Shown in pieces: positions 15,988-24,190 of a stretch of DNA of 64,000 bases. Made by a program: the position numbers and the translations under genes. A model generated the notes under the pieces. It worked only from the letters and a program-made list of their open reading frames with translations. It did not search any database and was not told where the DNA came from. The DNA lies in the NCBI RefSeq assembly GCF_036178145.1, contig NZ_CP108067.1:9067001-9131000 (forward strand), in the 5' to 3' direction. The stretch comes from Streptomyces sp. NBC_00273. Lineage in GTDB: Bacteria > Actinomycetota > Actinomycetes > Streptomycetales > Streptomycetaceae. Position 1 is the stretch's first letter. Every line of letters begins with the position of its first letter.

Positions 15988-16479
15988 TCAGCCGTTGCGG
16001 TGGTGCCGGCGGCCGTTCCAGGAGTCGGTGTCGAGGACGTTGCCACGGTTGTCGCGCAGGGTGGCGGTGTCGCGCTCGTCCCAGATCTGGTGGCGGCGGT
16101 CCTGGTAGACGTCGTGGCGGGTGTCGCGACCCTGGCCGGTGTGGACCCGCACGCTGGACCCCCCGTCCAGACGGAAGTCGCCGAAGCGGTAGCGGTTGCC
16201 CTGCCGGTCGGTGAGGGTGAAGCCGCGCAGGTTGACGCTCCTGCGCCCGGTGTTCTCGACCTCGACCCACTCCCGGTTCAGCGCACGGTCGGAGCGGTCG
16301 CGGTCGCGGCCGCCGCTGCCGTACTGGACGTCGCTGATGACGATCGAGGAGTGCGGAGCCCGGTGGTCGCGGTCGCGCCGGTGGTCGTCGGCGGAGGCCG
16401 GGAGGGCGGCGGCGCCGACGAGGGCGCCCGCGGCCAGGAACGCGGCGACGAACCGGCGGGTGGCGAGAGAAGCAGACAT
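15988..16479 (-). CDS. Secreted lamin-tail-domain (LTD) protein
   Basis: A 163-aa exported protein with a signal peptide ending near LPASADD (about 26-32), a His/Asp/Arg-rich spacer, and one LTD domain of immunoglobulin-like fold: IVISDVQYGS, REWVEVENTGRRSVNLRGFTLTD and DTATLRDNRGNVLDTDSW. Bacterial LTD domains are found on secreted nucleases and wall proteins and probably bind DNA or a surface ligand. No enzymatic domain is attached. GGGG lies about 10 bp upstream of the ATG. A single-gene unit with its own terminator at 15924. Confidence 0.8.
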   Translation of the reverse strand: MSASLATRRFVAAFLAAGALVGAAALPASADDHRRDRDHRAPHSSIVISDVQYGSGGRDRDRSDRALNREWVEVENTGRRSVNLRGFTLTDRQGNRYRFGDFRLDGGSSVRVHTGQGRDTRHDVYQDRRHQIWDERDTATLRDNRGNVLDTDSWNGRRHHRNG

Positions 16480-16901
16480 GAAGATGACCCCTTCAACAGA
16501 CAGCAGCCCGGTCCCGCCTCGTGTGCGGCAGGTGGGCCTGGAACCGTTCTCGGCGTCCTGCCGAGGAGCCACACTCTGACCCCCAACCGCCATCAAAAGC
16601 CACCAATTCGGGGCGTGTTGCGAAATGCGGATGTATCGGTGACTCTCCCGTGTATCGGACACATGTCAATGCCGTGCTGACGCGAACGGTGGGAGCGCAC
16701 CGAACGTGCCTTGGCGGGCCCGGAGAGAGGGGCACTTCCGCACGGACGTCCCGCCCCATGACCCCCTCCCGCTCTGCGCCGAACGGGTTCAGGGGCCTGT
16801 AACGAGTGCTCCAACCGTTTCTTCGGACACCCGCACGCGAGTGGTTCTGGTGTTCTGTCGCCCTGACTTCCCGGTGGGCCCCGGGGGGCGTGCTGCCGGC
16901 A
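16480..16901. other. Intergenic stretch without a gene
   Basis: No convincing coding frame. The 16620-16680 part is less GC-rich and holds a direct repeat TGTATCGG (16632-16639 and 16651-16658) and TTGACA on the minus strand at 16665-16670, so the promoter of the LTD gene is probably here. I see nothing recognisable from 16700 to 16901. Confidence 0.5.
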
Positions 16902-17831
16902 TCAGGATGCGCAGCGGCCGATCGAATCGAGGAGCTGCAGCTCCTGCGGCGTGAGTCGGAGCGCCCCCGCCGCCACGTTGTCGGCGAGGTGGTCCGGGTT
17001 GCCCGTCCCGGGGATGGCCAGAACGTGGTCGCCCTGCCCCAGGATCCAGGCGAGCCTCACCTGCGCCGGTGATGCTCCGTGCGCCCGGGCGACGGCGAGG
17101 ACCGCGTCGTGCTCGGTCCGGACGGCGCCGGCCTCGGCCCCCTCTCCCGCGATGGAGAAGAAGGGCACGAAGGCGATGCCGCGCGCCGCGCAGGCGCGGA
17201 GCATCCCGGCCCGGTCGGGCGCGTCGATTCCGAAGCGGTTCTGGACGCACACCACCGGTGCGATCGCCTCGGCCTGGGTCAGGTGCTCCGGGCGGGCGTT
17301 GGAGAGGCCGAGGTGGCGGACCAGCCCGGCGTCGCGCAGCTCGGACAGGGCTCCGAAGTGCTCGCTGACGGACTCTTGGCCCATGACGCGGAGGTTCACC
17401 ACGTCGAGGTGGTCCCGGCCGAGTTGGCGCAGGTTCTCCTCGACCTGGCCGCGCAGCTGGTCGGGCCGGGCCGACTCGGCCCACCCGCCGCAGGCGTCCC
17501 GGGCGGGGCCGACCTTGGTGGCGATGACGAGGTCGTCCGCGTAGGGCGCCAGTGCCGAGTTGATCAGCTCATTGGCCGAGCGCAGCCGCGAGAAGTAGAA
17601 CGCGGCGGTGTCGATGTGGTCCACGCCGAGCTCGACCGCCCGGCGCAGTACGGCGATCGCCCGGCCGCGGTCGCTGTGAGTGCCCTCGTGGAAGGCCGCG
17701 CTGCCGGTCAGGCGCATGGCGCCGAAGCCGATCCGGTTGACCGTGAGATCACCGAGCACCCATGTGCCCGAAGCTGCCGCGGCAACCGTGTGCGACGTCA
17801 TTTGATTGATCAACTCCATCCGATCGGCCAT
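16902..17831 (-). CDS. Aldo/keto reductase
   Basis: A 309-aa NADPH-dependent (beta/alpha)8 oxidoreductase. GFGAMRLTG, then DHIDTAAFYF carrying catalytic Asp and Tyr, then IATKVGPAR with the Lys, are intact. The usual His in the LDxxxLH segment is replaced (LDVVNLRVMG), as in the subgroup of AKRs that resemble YdbC. GLSNARPEHL and IPGTGNPDHLADN complete the fold and cofactor site. The start may be ATG 17831, 17819 or 17801. Substrate unknown, probably small aldehydes. It lies alone on the minus strand. Confidence 0.85.
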   Translation of the reverse strand: MADRMELINQMTSHTVAAAASGTWVLGDLTVNRIGFGAMRLTGSAAFHEGTHSDRGRAIAVLRRAVELGVDHIDTAAFYFSRLRSANELINSALAPYADDLVIATKVGPARDACGGWAESARPDQLRGQVEENLRQLGRDHLDVVNLRVMGQESVSEHFGALSELRDAGLVRHLGLSNARPEHLTQAEAIAPVVCVQNRFGIDAPDRAGMLRACAARGIAFVPFFSIAGEGAEAGAVRTEHDAVLAVARAHGASPAQVRLAWILGQGDHVLAIPGTGNPDHLADNVAAGALRLTPQELQLLDSIGRCAS

Positions 17832-18064
17832 CGACTCCCGATGGTTCGGGGCGAGGCGGGTCCTGGAGTATGCGCAGGTGGAAGCCGTGCCGGAAAGGCG
17901 TGCAGGGGTGGCGGAAGATCACATCGCGAGCCGGAATCCAGAGGGTGCGCGGGGCGTTGTTCCTGCTGAAGCTTCCTCCCCGCAGCCCGTGTCCGGGAGC
18001 GCGCAGTCGAGTCGCTCTGCCCGATAATGGGGGCGACGGGGTATTCGTACGCAAGGAGGCCGGA

Positions 18065-18310
18065 ATGGTACGGGACAGCAGGTACGAACTGGTATTCGCC
18101 GCCCCTGACCATGCCGTACCGGGTGGCGAGGAATCGGTCCTCGTGCACCGCACCGATCGGACCGGCCCCGGCGGCCATCCGATCTACGCCGACGAGACCG
18201 GAATCGTGCAGGCGGAGATCAGCGACCAGGGCGACGTACGCATGATCGCGAGCGGCGGCCACCAGGAACCCGCATCGCGGGTGAGCGTGCGGGCCGTGCC
18301 GAGCGTGTGA
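18065..18310 (+). CDS. Small conserved Streptomyces protein (possibly DUF6296)
   Basis: An 81-aa protein beginning MVRDSRYELVFAAPDHAV, with RTGPGGHPIYADETGIVQAEIS in the middle. It reads like one compact beta-rich domain. I believe this is the small actinobacterial family DUF6296, but I cannot confirm the number. AAGGAGG lies 5 bp before the ATG, a near-ideal RBS. It is convergent with the anti-sigma gene at 18356 (46-bp gap). No function is known. Confidence 0.7.
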   Translation: MVRDSRYELVFAAPDHAVPGGEESVLVHRTDRTGPGGHPIYADETGIVQAEISDQGDVRMIASGGHQEPASRVSVRAVPSV

Positions 18311-18355
18311 CACGGGGTGGTCCGCCGGCGCGGGTGCGCCACCGGGTCGCCGCCG

Positions 18356-18805
18356 TCATCCGGGAACGCGGATCCCGGGCGGGCACGGAACCTCGCACCA
18401 GACGCGCTTGCCGTCCACCCCCGGTTCGGAGCCCCATTCCCGGGCCAGACGTTCCACGATCAGCAGTCCGTGACCGACCGGTCCGCCCCGGTCGCCCGGC
18501 CTGCGCGCCGGCACCCGCACCGGCGGGGCCGGGTTGCAGTCCGTGACCTCGATCCGCAGTCGCTCGGCCGAGCAGTCGAGGACGAGCGCGCGGGGTCCGC
18601 CGCCGTGCAGGCAGGCATTGGCCACCACCTCCGACACCAGCAGGAGCACGTCCTCGGCGCTCTCGCGGTCGACTTCTCCCGTCCCCGGGAGCCAGCGCCA
18701 GGCGGTGAGTGCCTGGCGGGCGAAGTCACGGCTGCGCGAGACGACATCGGTGGTTCCGGACAGCATCAGGCTCCAGATCCGGTCGGACGGCCCGCGCTGT
18801 TCCAT
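18356..18805 (-). CDS. RsbW-like anti-sigma factor (HATPase)
   Basis: A 149-aa GHKL ATPase of the anti-sigma/serine kinase type. The N-box is LLLVSEVVANACLHGG and the G2-box is GGPVGHGLLIVERLAREWG. It binds a sigma factor or phosphorylates a STAS antagonist. It starts 5 bp after the STAS gene, which follows the sigma gene, so all three encode one partner-switching module. GGAGGG lies 12 bp upstream of the ATG. Confidence 0.9.
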   Translation of the reverse strand: MEQRGPSDRIWSLMLSGTTDVVSRSRDFARQALTAWRWLPGTGEVDRESAEDVLLLVSEVVANACLHGGGPRALVLDCSAERLRIEVTDCNPAPPVRVPARRPGDRGGPVGHGLLIVERLAREWGSEPGVDGKRVWCEVPCPPGIRVPG

Positions 18806-18810
18806 GATGC

Positions 18811-19182
18811 TCAGGTCCCTCCGCCGTGTGGCGTCCTCAGGGCCTCCGTCACATCGGCGTGGACGGGGAACACGCCGTCCGCACCGGTGATGCGGAACAT
18901 CCGGGCGACAGGCCCGTGCAGACCGGCCAGTTCGAGGCCGGCTCCCGCCTCCTGTGCCGCGAGACGCGTGTTCAGCAGCACGTTCAGCCCGGTGGAATCG
19001 CAGAATCCGAGGCCGGCCATATCGACCAGCAGCCGACGGCCCGGCGCGAGTTCCCGGTCGAGCGCGTCCCGCAGCGGCTGCGCCGTGTCGTGGTCCAGTT
19101 CCCCCGCGAGCGTGAGGACGACTGCTCCGTCCACGGTCTTCACCGCGACGGTGAAGCGTTCATTCTCCGCTTCCGGCACCAT
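18811..19182 (-). CDS. STAS-domain anti-sigma factor antagonist
   Basis: A 123-aa STAS protein. The phosphorylatable Ser sits in the canonical loop LGFCDSTGLNVLL; DGAVVLTLAGELDHDTAQPL is the first strand-helix unit. In the unphosphorylated form it binds the RsbW-like kinase and frees sigma; the kinase phosphorylates it to reset. It sits between the sigma gene (87-bp gap) and the kinase gene (5-bp gap). RBS AAGGGTGA. Confidence 0.9.
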   Translation of the reverse strand: MVPEAENERFTVAVKTVDGAVVLTLAGELDHDTAQPLRDALDRELAPGRRLLVDMAGLGFCDSTGLNVLLNTRLAAQEAGAGLELAGLHGPVARMFRITGADGVFPVHADVTEALRTPHGGGT

Positions 19183-19269
19183 CCGGCATCACCCTTCCCG
19201 TCGTGCACTTCTGCACCTGCCCGGGTTCCGGCGGGCTATGCCCGTCCGCGGCGTACGGAAGGGGGCGCC

Positions 19270-20133
19270 TCATGCCGACTCGGTCGGGGGTTCCTCCGCG
19301 AGCAGCCCCTCCCGCAGCCGGCCCAGGATGCGGCCCAGCAGCCGGGAGACGTGCATCTGCGACATGCCCAGGCGCTCGCCGATCTCGGCCTGGGTCAACT
19401 CCTCCCCGAAACGCAGGGTGAGTATCGTCCGGTCCCGTTCGGACAGCTCGCCCAAGAGCGGCCTCAACGATTCCAGGTCCTCGACCGTCTCGAAGCGGCT
19501 CTCCTCGATGCCCAGGCTCCGGGACGACACGCCGGGGGCCTCGTCGTCCTCCGCCGTCACCGGGACGTCGAGGGACAGGCTGGTGAAGCCGTTGGCCGCG
19601 AGCCGGCCCTCGCGGACCTCCTCCACGGTGATGTCCAGCCGCTCGGCGAGCTCGCGCGCACCCGGAACGTGGCCCAGCTCCTGCTCCAGGGCGTCACTCG
19701 CCTTGGCCAGGTCGATGCGCAGCTCCTGCAGCCGGCGCGGTACGCGGACGGCCCAGCTCGTGTCCCGGAAGTACCGCTTGATCTCCCCCACGATGGTGGG
19801 CAGGGCGAACGACATGAACTCGAACCCGAGCTCCGGATCGAACCTGTTGATGGCCTTGATCAGACCGATGGTGCCGACCTGCAAGACGTCTTCCCACGGC
19901 GCGCCGACGTGCCGGACGCGCGTGGCCGCGTACTTCACCATGCTCAGGTTCAGCTCGACCAAGGTGTTGCGCACGTACGAGTACTCTGCGGTCCCCTCGT
20001 CCAGTTCGTGCAGCCGCCGGAAGAGCGTGACCGACAGGTCGTGGGCATCGGCGGTGCTCACGGACCGCGGATCGCGCATCTCACGGGGATCCTGCGGCGC
20101 GGAGCCGGGCTGGCTACGGAGAGTGGCAGGCAT
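19270..20133 (-). CDS. SigB/SigF/SigG-family stress sigma factor
   Basis: A 287-aa RNA polymerase sigma factor. Region 2 includes YVRNTLVELNLSMVKYAA, DVLQVGTIGLIKAINRFDP and GEIKRYFRDTSWAVRVPRRL; region 3 is SDALEQELGHVPGARELAERL; region 4.2 is ELTQAEIGERLGMSQMHVSRLL. This is the SigB/F subfamily of general stress and differentiation sigmas. GGAGG lies 7 bp before the ATG. It is followed by its likely STAS antagonist and RsbW-like kinase. A SigB-type promoter at 20166-20190 suggests it transcribes itself. Confidence 0.92.
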   Translation of the reverse strand: MPATLRSQPGSAPQDPREMRDPRSVSTADAHDLSVTLFRRLHELDEGTAEYSYVRNTLVELNLSMVKYAATRVRHVGAPWEDVLQVGTIGLIKAINRFDPELGFEFMSFALPTIVGEIKRYFRDTSWAVRVPRRLQELRIDLAKASDALEQELGHVPGARELAERLDITVEEVREGRLAANGFTSLSLDVPVTAEDDEAPGVSSRSLGIEESRFETVEDLESLRPLLGELSERDRTILTLRFGEELTQAEIGERLGMSQMHVSRLLGRILGRLREGLLAEEPPTESA

Positions 20134-20165
20134 GGAGCCTCCTCGGGGAGTTCCCTCAAAGCCCC

Positions 20166-20190
20166 ATACCCGCTCACGAGGGCTTGAAGC
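20166..20190 (-). promoter_or_regulatory. SigB-type promoter of the sigma-STAS-kinase operon
   Basis: Minus strand GCTT-N15-GGGTAT matches GNNT-N14-16-GGGTAY, the SigB consensus in Streptomyces. It lies 33 bp upstream of the sigma ATG and just past the NUDIX stop codon, so it can drive the operon alone. Autoregulation is the inference. Confidence 0.55.
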
Positions 20191-20211
20191 TGTGCGGGCC
20201 GTGGCCGTGCG

Positions 20212-20730
20212 TCACTCTTCGTGTGCGGGCGGGCGCCCCAGGGCGCGATAGCGGTCGAACGCCTCCCGGGCGTCCGGTATGAACGCGCGGCTGCGGACGA
20301 GCTCGTCGAGCTCGGGCTCGGTCAGCCAGTCGAACCAGGCGACTTCCGTGGGGTCGGGCCGGACCGGCGCGGTGATCACGACTTCGTGAAGACCCAGCCA
20401 GTAGGGACTGATCGCCCCGTCGCACAGGAACTTGAGCACGAAGCGGGGAACGGCGTGGACCCCGAGCTCCTCCGCCAGCTCCCTGGCCGCGGCCTCCTCG
20501 TACGACTCGCCGACGTCGACGGCGCCACCGAGCATCCAGTTGAACTGCCCGGGAAACCGTGACGCGTCGTCCGGGCGACGGTGCACGAGGATCCGGCCGT
20601 CGTCGTCGCGGCACACGATCGTCGCGACGCGGTGCGGCCAGTGCTCCCGGATCGCCTCCGCCCGGTCCACGACGGCCACGACGTGATCCTGCTCATCGAC
20701 CCGCTCCACCAGTTCGCCCATGGGGCACAT
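20212..20730 (-). CDS. NUDIX hydrolase
   Basis: A protein of 172 aa from ATG 20730 (GAGG about 11 bp upstream; ATGs at 20721, 20754 and 20778 are also in frame). The NUDIX box GAVDVGESYEEAAARELAEELG is complete in its Gx5Ex7REUxEExGU pattern. The N-terminus ELVERVDEQDHVVAVVDRAEAI is that of the YfcD-like NUDIX group. It hydrolyses a nucleoside-diphosphate derivative, identity unknown. It lies 75 bp after the copper operon on the same strand and may be its last cistron. Confidence 0.88.
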   Translation of the reverse strand: MCPMGELVERVDEQDHVVAVVDRAEAIREHWPHRVATIVCRDDDGRILVHRRPDDASRFPGQFNWMLGGAVDVGESYEEAAARELAEELGVHAVPRFVLKFLCDGAISPYWLGLHEVVITAPVRPDPTEVAWFDWLTEPELDELVRSRAFIPDAREAFDRYRALGRPPAHEE

Positions 20731-20805
20731 GATCGCAGGGGCCTCGCCCGACATCCCGTACGGTGTCCGCCCGGTCACGGGACCGGGCGGACACCCGACA
20801 GCCGG

Positions 20806-21336
20806 TCAGCTACCGGGCCGGACCACCACCGCCATCACCTCGACCGGCGCGCTGTAGCGGAAGTGGAGGACGAACGGCACCATGTCGCCGGCCTCCCAGC
20901 GGGTCTCCTTCGTCAGCGTCGTGACGCTCAGGTCCAAGGGGGACATGGTGACGGTGCCGCCCGCGGGCACCCGCACCGGAGCCGCGCTCCGTACGACGTC
21001 GGGCCCGAGCCCGGAGCTCACCCGCCGGCTGAGCAGCGTCTTCTCGACGCCGGACGACGTCACCTCGGTCAACTGGTCGTCCGCGCCCCCGATGTTGGTG
21101 ATGTCGAAGAAGGCGGCCGTGTCCCGGCCCCTGCCGTCGGGCAGGAGCACGCGGCCGTTCCCGGCGGCGATCTGCGGCGGGGTGCCCGCGGCGCCGGCCG
21201 AGGTCCACGCCGTGAGACCCGCCAGCGCGAGCGCACACGCGACCACGGGGACGAGCGCGGCGCGCAGCCCCTCGCGCACGCGTCGATCGATCGGCAGCCG
21301 GCCGCCCGGGGTCCGCTCCGAAGGTGAATGCGTCAT
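20806..21336 (-). CDS. PCu(A)C-like exported protein with degenerate copper ligands
   Basis: A 176-aa protein with one N-terminal membrane/signal segment (about 26-48) and a cupredoxin-like domain similar to PCu(A)C copper chaperones: AAFFDITNIGGADDQLTEV and VRVPAGGTVTMSP. The His and Met ligands of that family are missing: where YHxML is expected there is LDLSVTTL, and the strand normally ending in LHE reads KTLLSRR. It may bind no copper, or bind differently. Its ATG overlaps the CopA stop (ATGA), so it is translationally coupled to the copper ATPase. Confidence 0.7.
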   Translation of the reverse strand: MTHSPSERTPGGRLPIDRRVREGLRAALVPVVACALALAGLTAWTSAGAAGTPPQIAAGNGRVLLPDGRGRDTAAFFDITNIGGADDQLTEVTSSGVEKTLLSRRVSSGLGPDVVRSAAPVRVPAGGTVTMSPLDLSVTTLTKETRWEAGDMVPFVLHFRYSAPVEVMAVVVRPGS

Positions 21337-23636
21337 CGTCCCGTACCCCCCGTCCGGCTGCTCGTACCCGCCCGGCGTACGTGCGGTGCCGGCTGCCAGG
21401 TGCGCAACCGGAGGCTGTGGGCCACCACCATCAGGGAACTCACCGACATCGCCGCGGCAGCGACCATCGGGTTGAGCAGCCCCACCGCGGCGAGCGGCAG
21501 GGTGACGACGTTGTAGCCGAAGGCCCAGACGAGGTTGGCCCGGATCGTCCTGAGGGTCCGCCTGGCCAGCTCGACGGCGTCGGCGACCGCCTCGATGTCG
21601 CCGCGCACCAGCGTGACGTCGGCCGCGCCGATGGCCACGTCCGTTCCGCTCCCCATGGCGATGCCGAGGTCGGCCCCGGCCAGGGCGCCGGCGTCGTTCA
21701 CCCCGTCGCCGATCACCGCGACCCGTCGCCCCTGACCGCGTAACTCCCTGACGAGCCGCGCCTTGTCCTCGGGCGAGCAGTGCGCGTGCACGTCCCGGAT
21801 CCCCAGCGCGGCGGCGACCCGGGCCGCGGTGGCCCCGCGGTCACCGGTGGCCAGTACCGGCTCCACCCCCAGCCGTCGCAGCCGGTCGACGGCCCGGTAG
21901 CTGCCGGGGCGCAGGACGTCCCCGAGGGCGATCAGGGCCTGGTCGGCGCCGTCCACCCGGACCAGGACCGGCGTGTGCGCCGCCGCCTCCGCCTCGGCCA
22001 GGGCACGGTCCAGCGACGGATGCAGATCCGCACCGGCGGCGCAGACCTCCACGCGGTGCCCCTCCACCACTCCCGTCACGCCGATGCCCGCAGTGGCCCG
22101 GAATTCGGTCACCTCGGCCAGCGGGCCACGCTGCGGATCCTGCAGGGAGTGCGCGACCACGGCGCGGCCCAGCGGGTGCTCGGAACCCTGCTCCACCGCC
22201 GCGGCCAGCCACAGGGCCCGCTCCCGGCCCGTCCCGTCGGGCACGGCCGTCACGCGCGCGACGGTCATCCGGCCGGTCGTCAGCGTGCCGGTCTTGTCCA
22301 GGACCACGGTGTCGACGTGCCGCAGGGTCTCCAGCGCCCGCGGGCCGCTGACCAGCAGACCCAGCTGTGCGCCCCGGCCGGTCGCCGCCAGCAGGGCGGT
22401 GGGGGTCGCCAGCCCCAGCGCGCAGGGACAGGCCACGACCAGGACGGCCACACAGGCCGTGACGGCTGCCTGCGGCTCGGCCCCGGCACCGAGCCAGAAG
22501 CCGAGAACGGTGACGGCCAGGGCCAGCACCACCGGGACGAAGACCCCCGCCACCGCATCGGCCAGGCGCTGGGCCCGGGCCTTGCCGGACTGCGCCTCGG
22601 CGACCATGCGGGTGATCCGGGCGAGCTGGGTGTCCGCGCCGACAGCGGTGGCCCGGACGGTCAGCAGACCGCCCGCGTTGACCGCACCGCCGACCACGGC
22701 CCGGCCGGGGCCCACCTCGACGGGCTCGCTCTCGCCGGTGACCAGGGAAAGGTCGACGGCCGAACCGCCGGAGGCCACCACCCCGTCCGTCGCCACCCGC
22801 TCGCCCGGCCGCACGACGAACTCCTGCCCCACCCGCAACTGCCCGATCGGGACGAGCCGCTCGCGGCCGTCCTCCCGCACGGTCACGTCCTTGGCGGCCA
22901 GACCGGCGAGCGAGCGCAGTGCCTCACCCGTGCCGCGGCGGGCCCGGGATTCGAGGAAACGCCCGGTCAGCACGAACAGCGGGACCCCGACCGCGGCCTC
23001 GAGGTAGATGTGCGCCACGTCTCCGCCGGCCGAAGGCAGCAGACTGAACGGCATCCGCATCCCCGGATCGCCCGCCCCGCCCAGGAACAGTGCGTACGCC
23101 GACCAGGAGAAGGAAGCGACGACGCCCAGCGACACCAGGGTGTCCATCGTCGCCGCCGCGTGCCGCAGCCCCCGTAACGCCCGGGTGTGGAACGGCAGAG
23201 AACCCCAGACGGCGACCGGCGCGGCCAGCACGAAGCACAGCCACTGCCAGTTGCGGAACTGAAGGGCGGGCGCCATCGACAGCGCCAGAACCGGAACGGA
23301 CAGCAGGGCGGTGATCAGCAGCCGCTGCACCTCCTCACCGCCCGGGGAACCCTCCGTGCCCGCCGCCGGCGGCGTCGTCCGGTCCTCCGCGGGCTCGGGC
23401 GGCGCCGGCACCTCGGCGCTGTAGCCCGCCCGCTCGACCGCCGACACGAGGTCTGCCACCGTCACGTGCGACGGATGCAGCACCCGGGCCCGCCCGGTGG
23501 CGAGGTTGACCGTGGCGCTCACACCCTCGATCCTGGCCAGCCGCTTCTCGACACGGTTCACACAGGCCGCGCAGGTCATCCCGCCGACGACCAGATCGGT
23601 GGTGCCCACCACCACTTCCGTCCGCTCGGCCGTCAC
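21333..23636 (-). CDS. copA: Copper-exporting P1B-type ATPase
   Basis: A 767-aa heavy-metal ATPase. One N-terminal metal-binding domain has GMTCAAC at 19-25. Motifs follow in order: TGES, VACPCALGLATP near 403, DKTGTLTTG near 447, SEHPLG and GDGVNDAGAL near 646. Helix 7 carries FGYNVVTLPLA and helix 8 AMSVSSLM, the YN and MxxSS signature of the Cu(I) P1B-1 class. It pumps cytosolic Cu(I) outward. GTG 23636 overlaps the stop of the small upstream gene (GTGA), and its own stop overlaps the PCu(A)C-like gene. No CsoR-type site was recognised upstream. Confidence 0.93.
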   Translation of the reverse strand: MTAERTEVVVGTTDLVVGGMTCAACVNRVEKRLARIEGVSATVNLATGRARVLHPSHVTVADLVSAVERAGYSAEVPAPPEPAEDRTTPPAAGTEGSPGGEEVQRLLITALLSVPVLALSMAPALQFRNWQWLCFVLAAPVAVWGSLPFHTRALRGLRHAAATMDTLVSLGVVASFSWSAYALFLGGAGDPGMRMPFSLLPSAGGDVAHIYLEAAVGVPLFVLTGRFLESRARRGTGEALRSLAGLAAKDVTVREDGRERLVPIGQLRVGQEFVVRPGERVATDGVVASGGSAVDLSLVTGESEPVEVGPGRAVVGGAVNAGGLLTVRATAVGADTQLARITRMVAEAQSGKARAQRLADAVAGVFVPVVLALAVTVLGFWLGAGAEPQAAVTACVAVLVVACPCALGLATPTALLAATGRGAQLGLLVSGPRALETLRHVDTVVLDKTGTLTTGRMTVARVTAVPDGTGRERALWLAAAVEQGSEHPLGRAVVAHSLQDPQRGPLAEVTEFRATAGIGVTGVVEGHRVEVCAAGADLHPSLDRALAEAEAAAHTPVLVRVDGADQALIALGDVLRPGSYRAVDRLRRLGVEPVLATGDRGATAARVAAALGIRDVHAHCSPEDKARLVRELRGQGRRVAVIGDGVNDAGALAGADLGIAMGSGTDVAIGAADVTLVRGDIEAVADAVELARRTLRTIRANLVWAFGYNVVTLPLAAVGLLNPMVAAAAMSVSSLMVVAHSLRLRTWQPAPHVRRAGTSSRTGGTGR

Positions 23637-23875
23637 CGCGTGCCGCCCGTACCGCCGCTGTGCCCGTGCGGCCGTCCCAGGTCCCCGACGAAGGCCGGAC
23701 TCTCGACTTCGGTGGACTGCATGCCGGGCGCCACCGGGCCGGCGCCCGCTCCCACCGCGTACGCCGCGCCGAACATCACTATGAGCAGCGCCACGAAGCC
23801 GGCGAGAGCGGGCGGCGGCGCCCAGCGCTTCAGCGCGGTGATCGCCAGGGTCGGGTACTCAAGCCGGTCCGTCAT
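23633..23875 (-). CDS. Small membrane protein of the copper operon, His-containing tail
   Basis: An 80-aa protein: a cytoplasmic N-terminus, one membrane helix (about 22-46, PALAGFVALLIVMFGAAYAVG), then an exported tail ending GRPHGHSGGTGG with two His residues. GGAGAGACG precedes the ATG. The stop overlaps the CopA start by 4 bp. Position and the His tail suggest a role in metal binding or delivery next to CopA. Similar short membrane proteins precede copper ATPases in other actinobacteria, but I know of no tested function. Confidence 0.7.
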   Translation of the reverse strand: MTDRLEYPTLAITALKRWAPPPALAGFVALLIVMFGAAYAVGAGAGPVAPGMQSTEVESPAFVGDLGRPHGHSGGTGGTR

Positions 23876-24190
23876 CGTCTCTCCGGATTCTTGTACTCGG
23901 TTCCAGACGGACGAGGTGCCGATCGGGCCGTGCCGGAGCCGGGACGGCACTTCCTCCGGCGAGGTAGTCGCAGAGGAGCGGAAGGAAGTTCCCGCACCTT
24001 CCGATTTCGTGTGTCCGCCCCCACGAGCATCGGGAGCGAGGTCACAGGGTTGGGCCCTTATGGACCTCTTGCTCCGTATGTCACTCTGGCCGGGCGCGTC
24101 GGGCCACCCGCCCGTCGGACGCACCCGCGCGCCCACCGCACGCACCCGCCGCATGCCCGGCCGCCCGCCCGACCGACAGGGAAAACGCCC
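23876..24190. other. Divergent promoter region, copper operon / sortase
   Basis: No gene seen. It must hold promoters for both flanking genes. I looked for a CsoR-type operator (TACCCC...GGGGTA) and found none. GGAAGG...CCTTCC near 23990 is a weak inverted repeat. Confidence 0.4.

Noticed and set aside
23876..24190. CsoR operator before the copper operon
   Set aside because: No GC-flanked TACCCC...GGGGTA palindrome is present.
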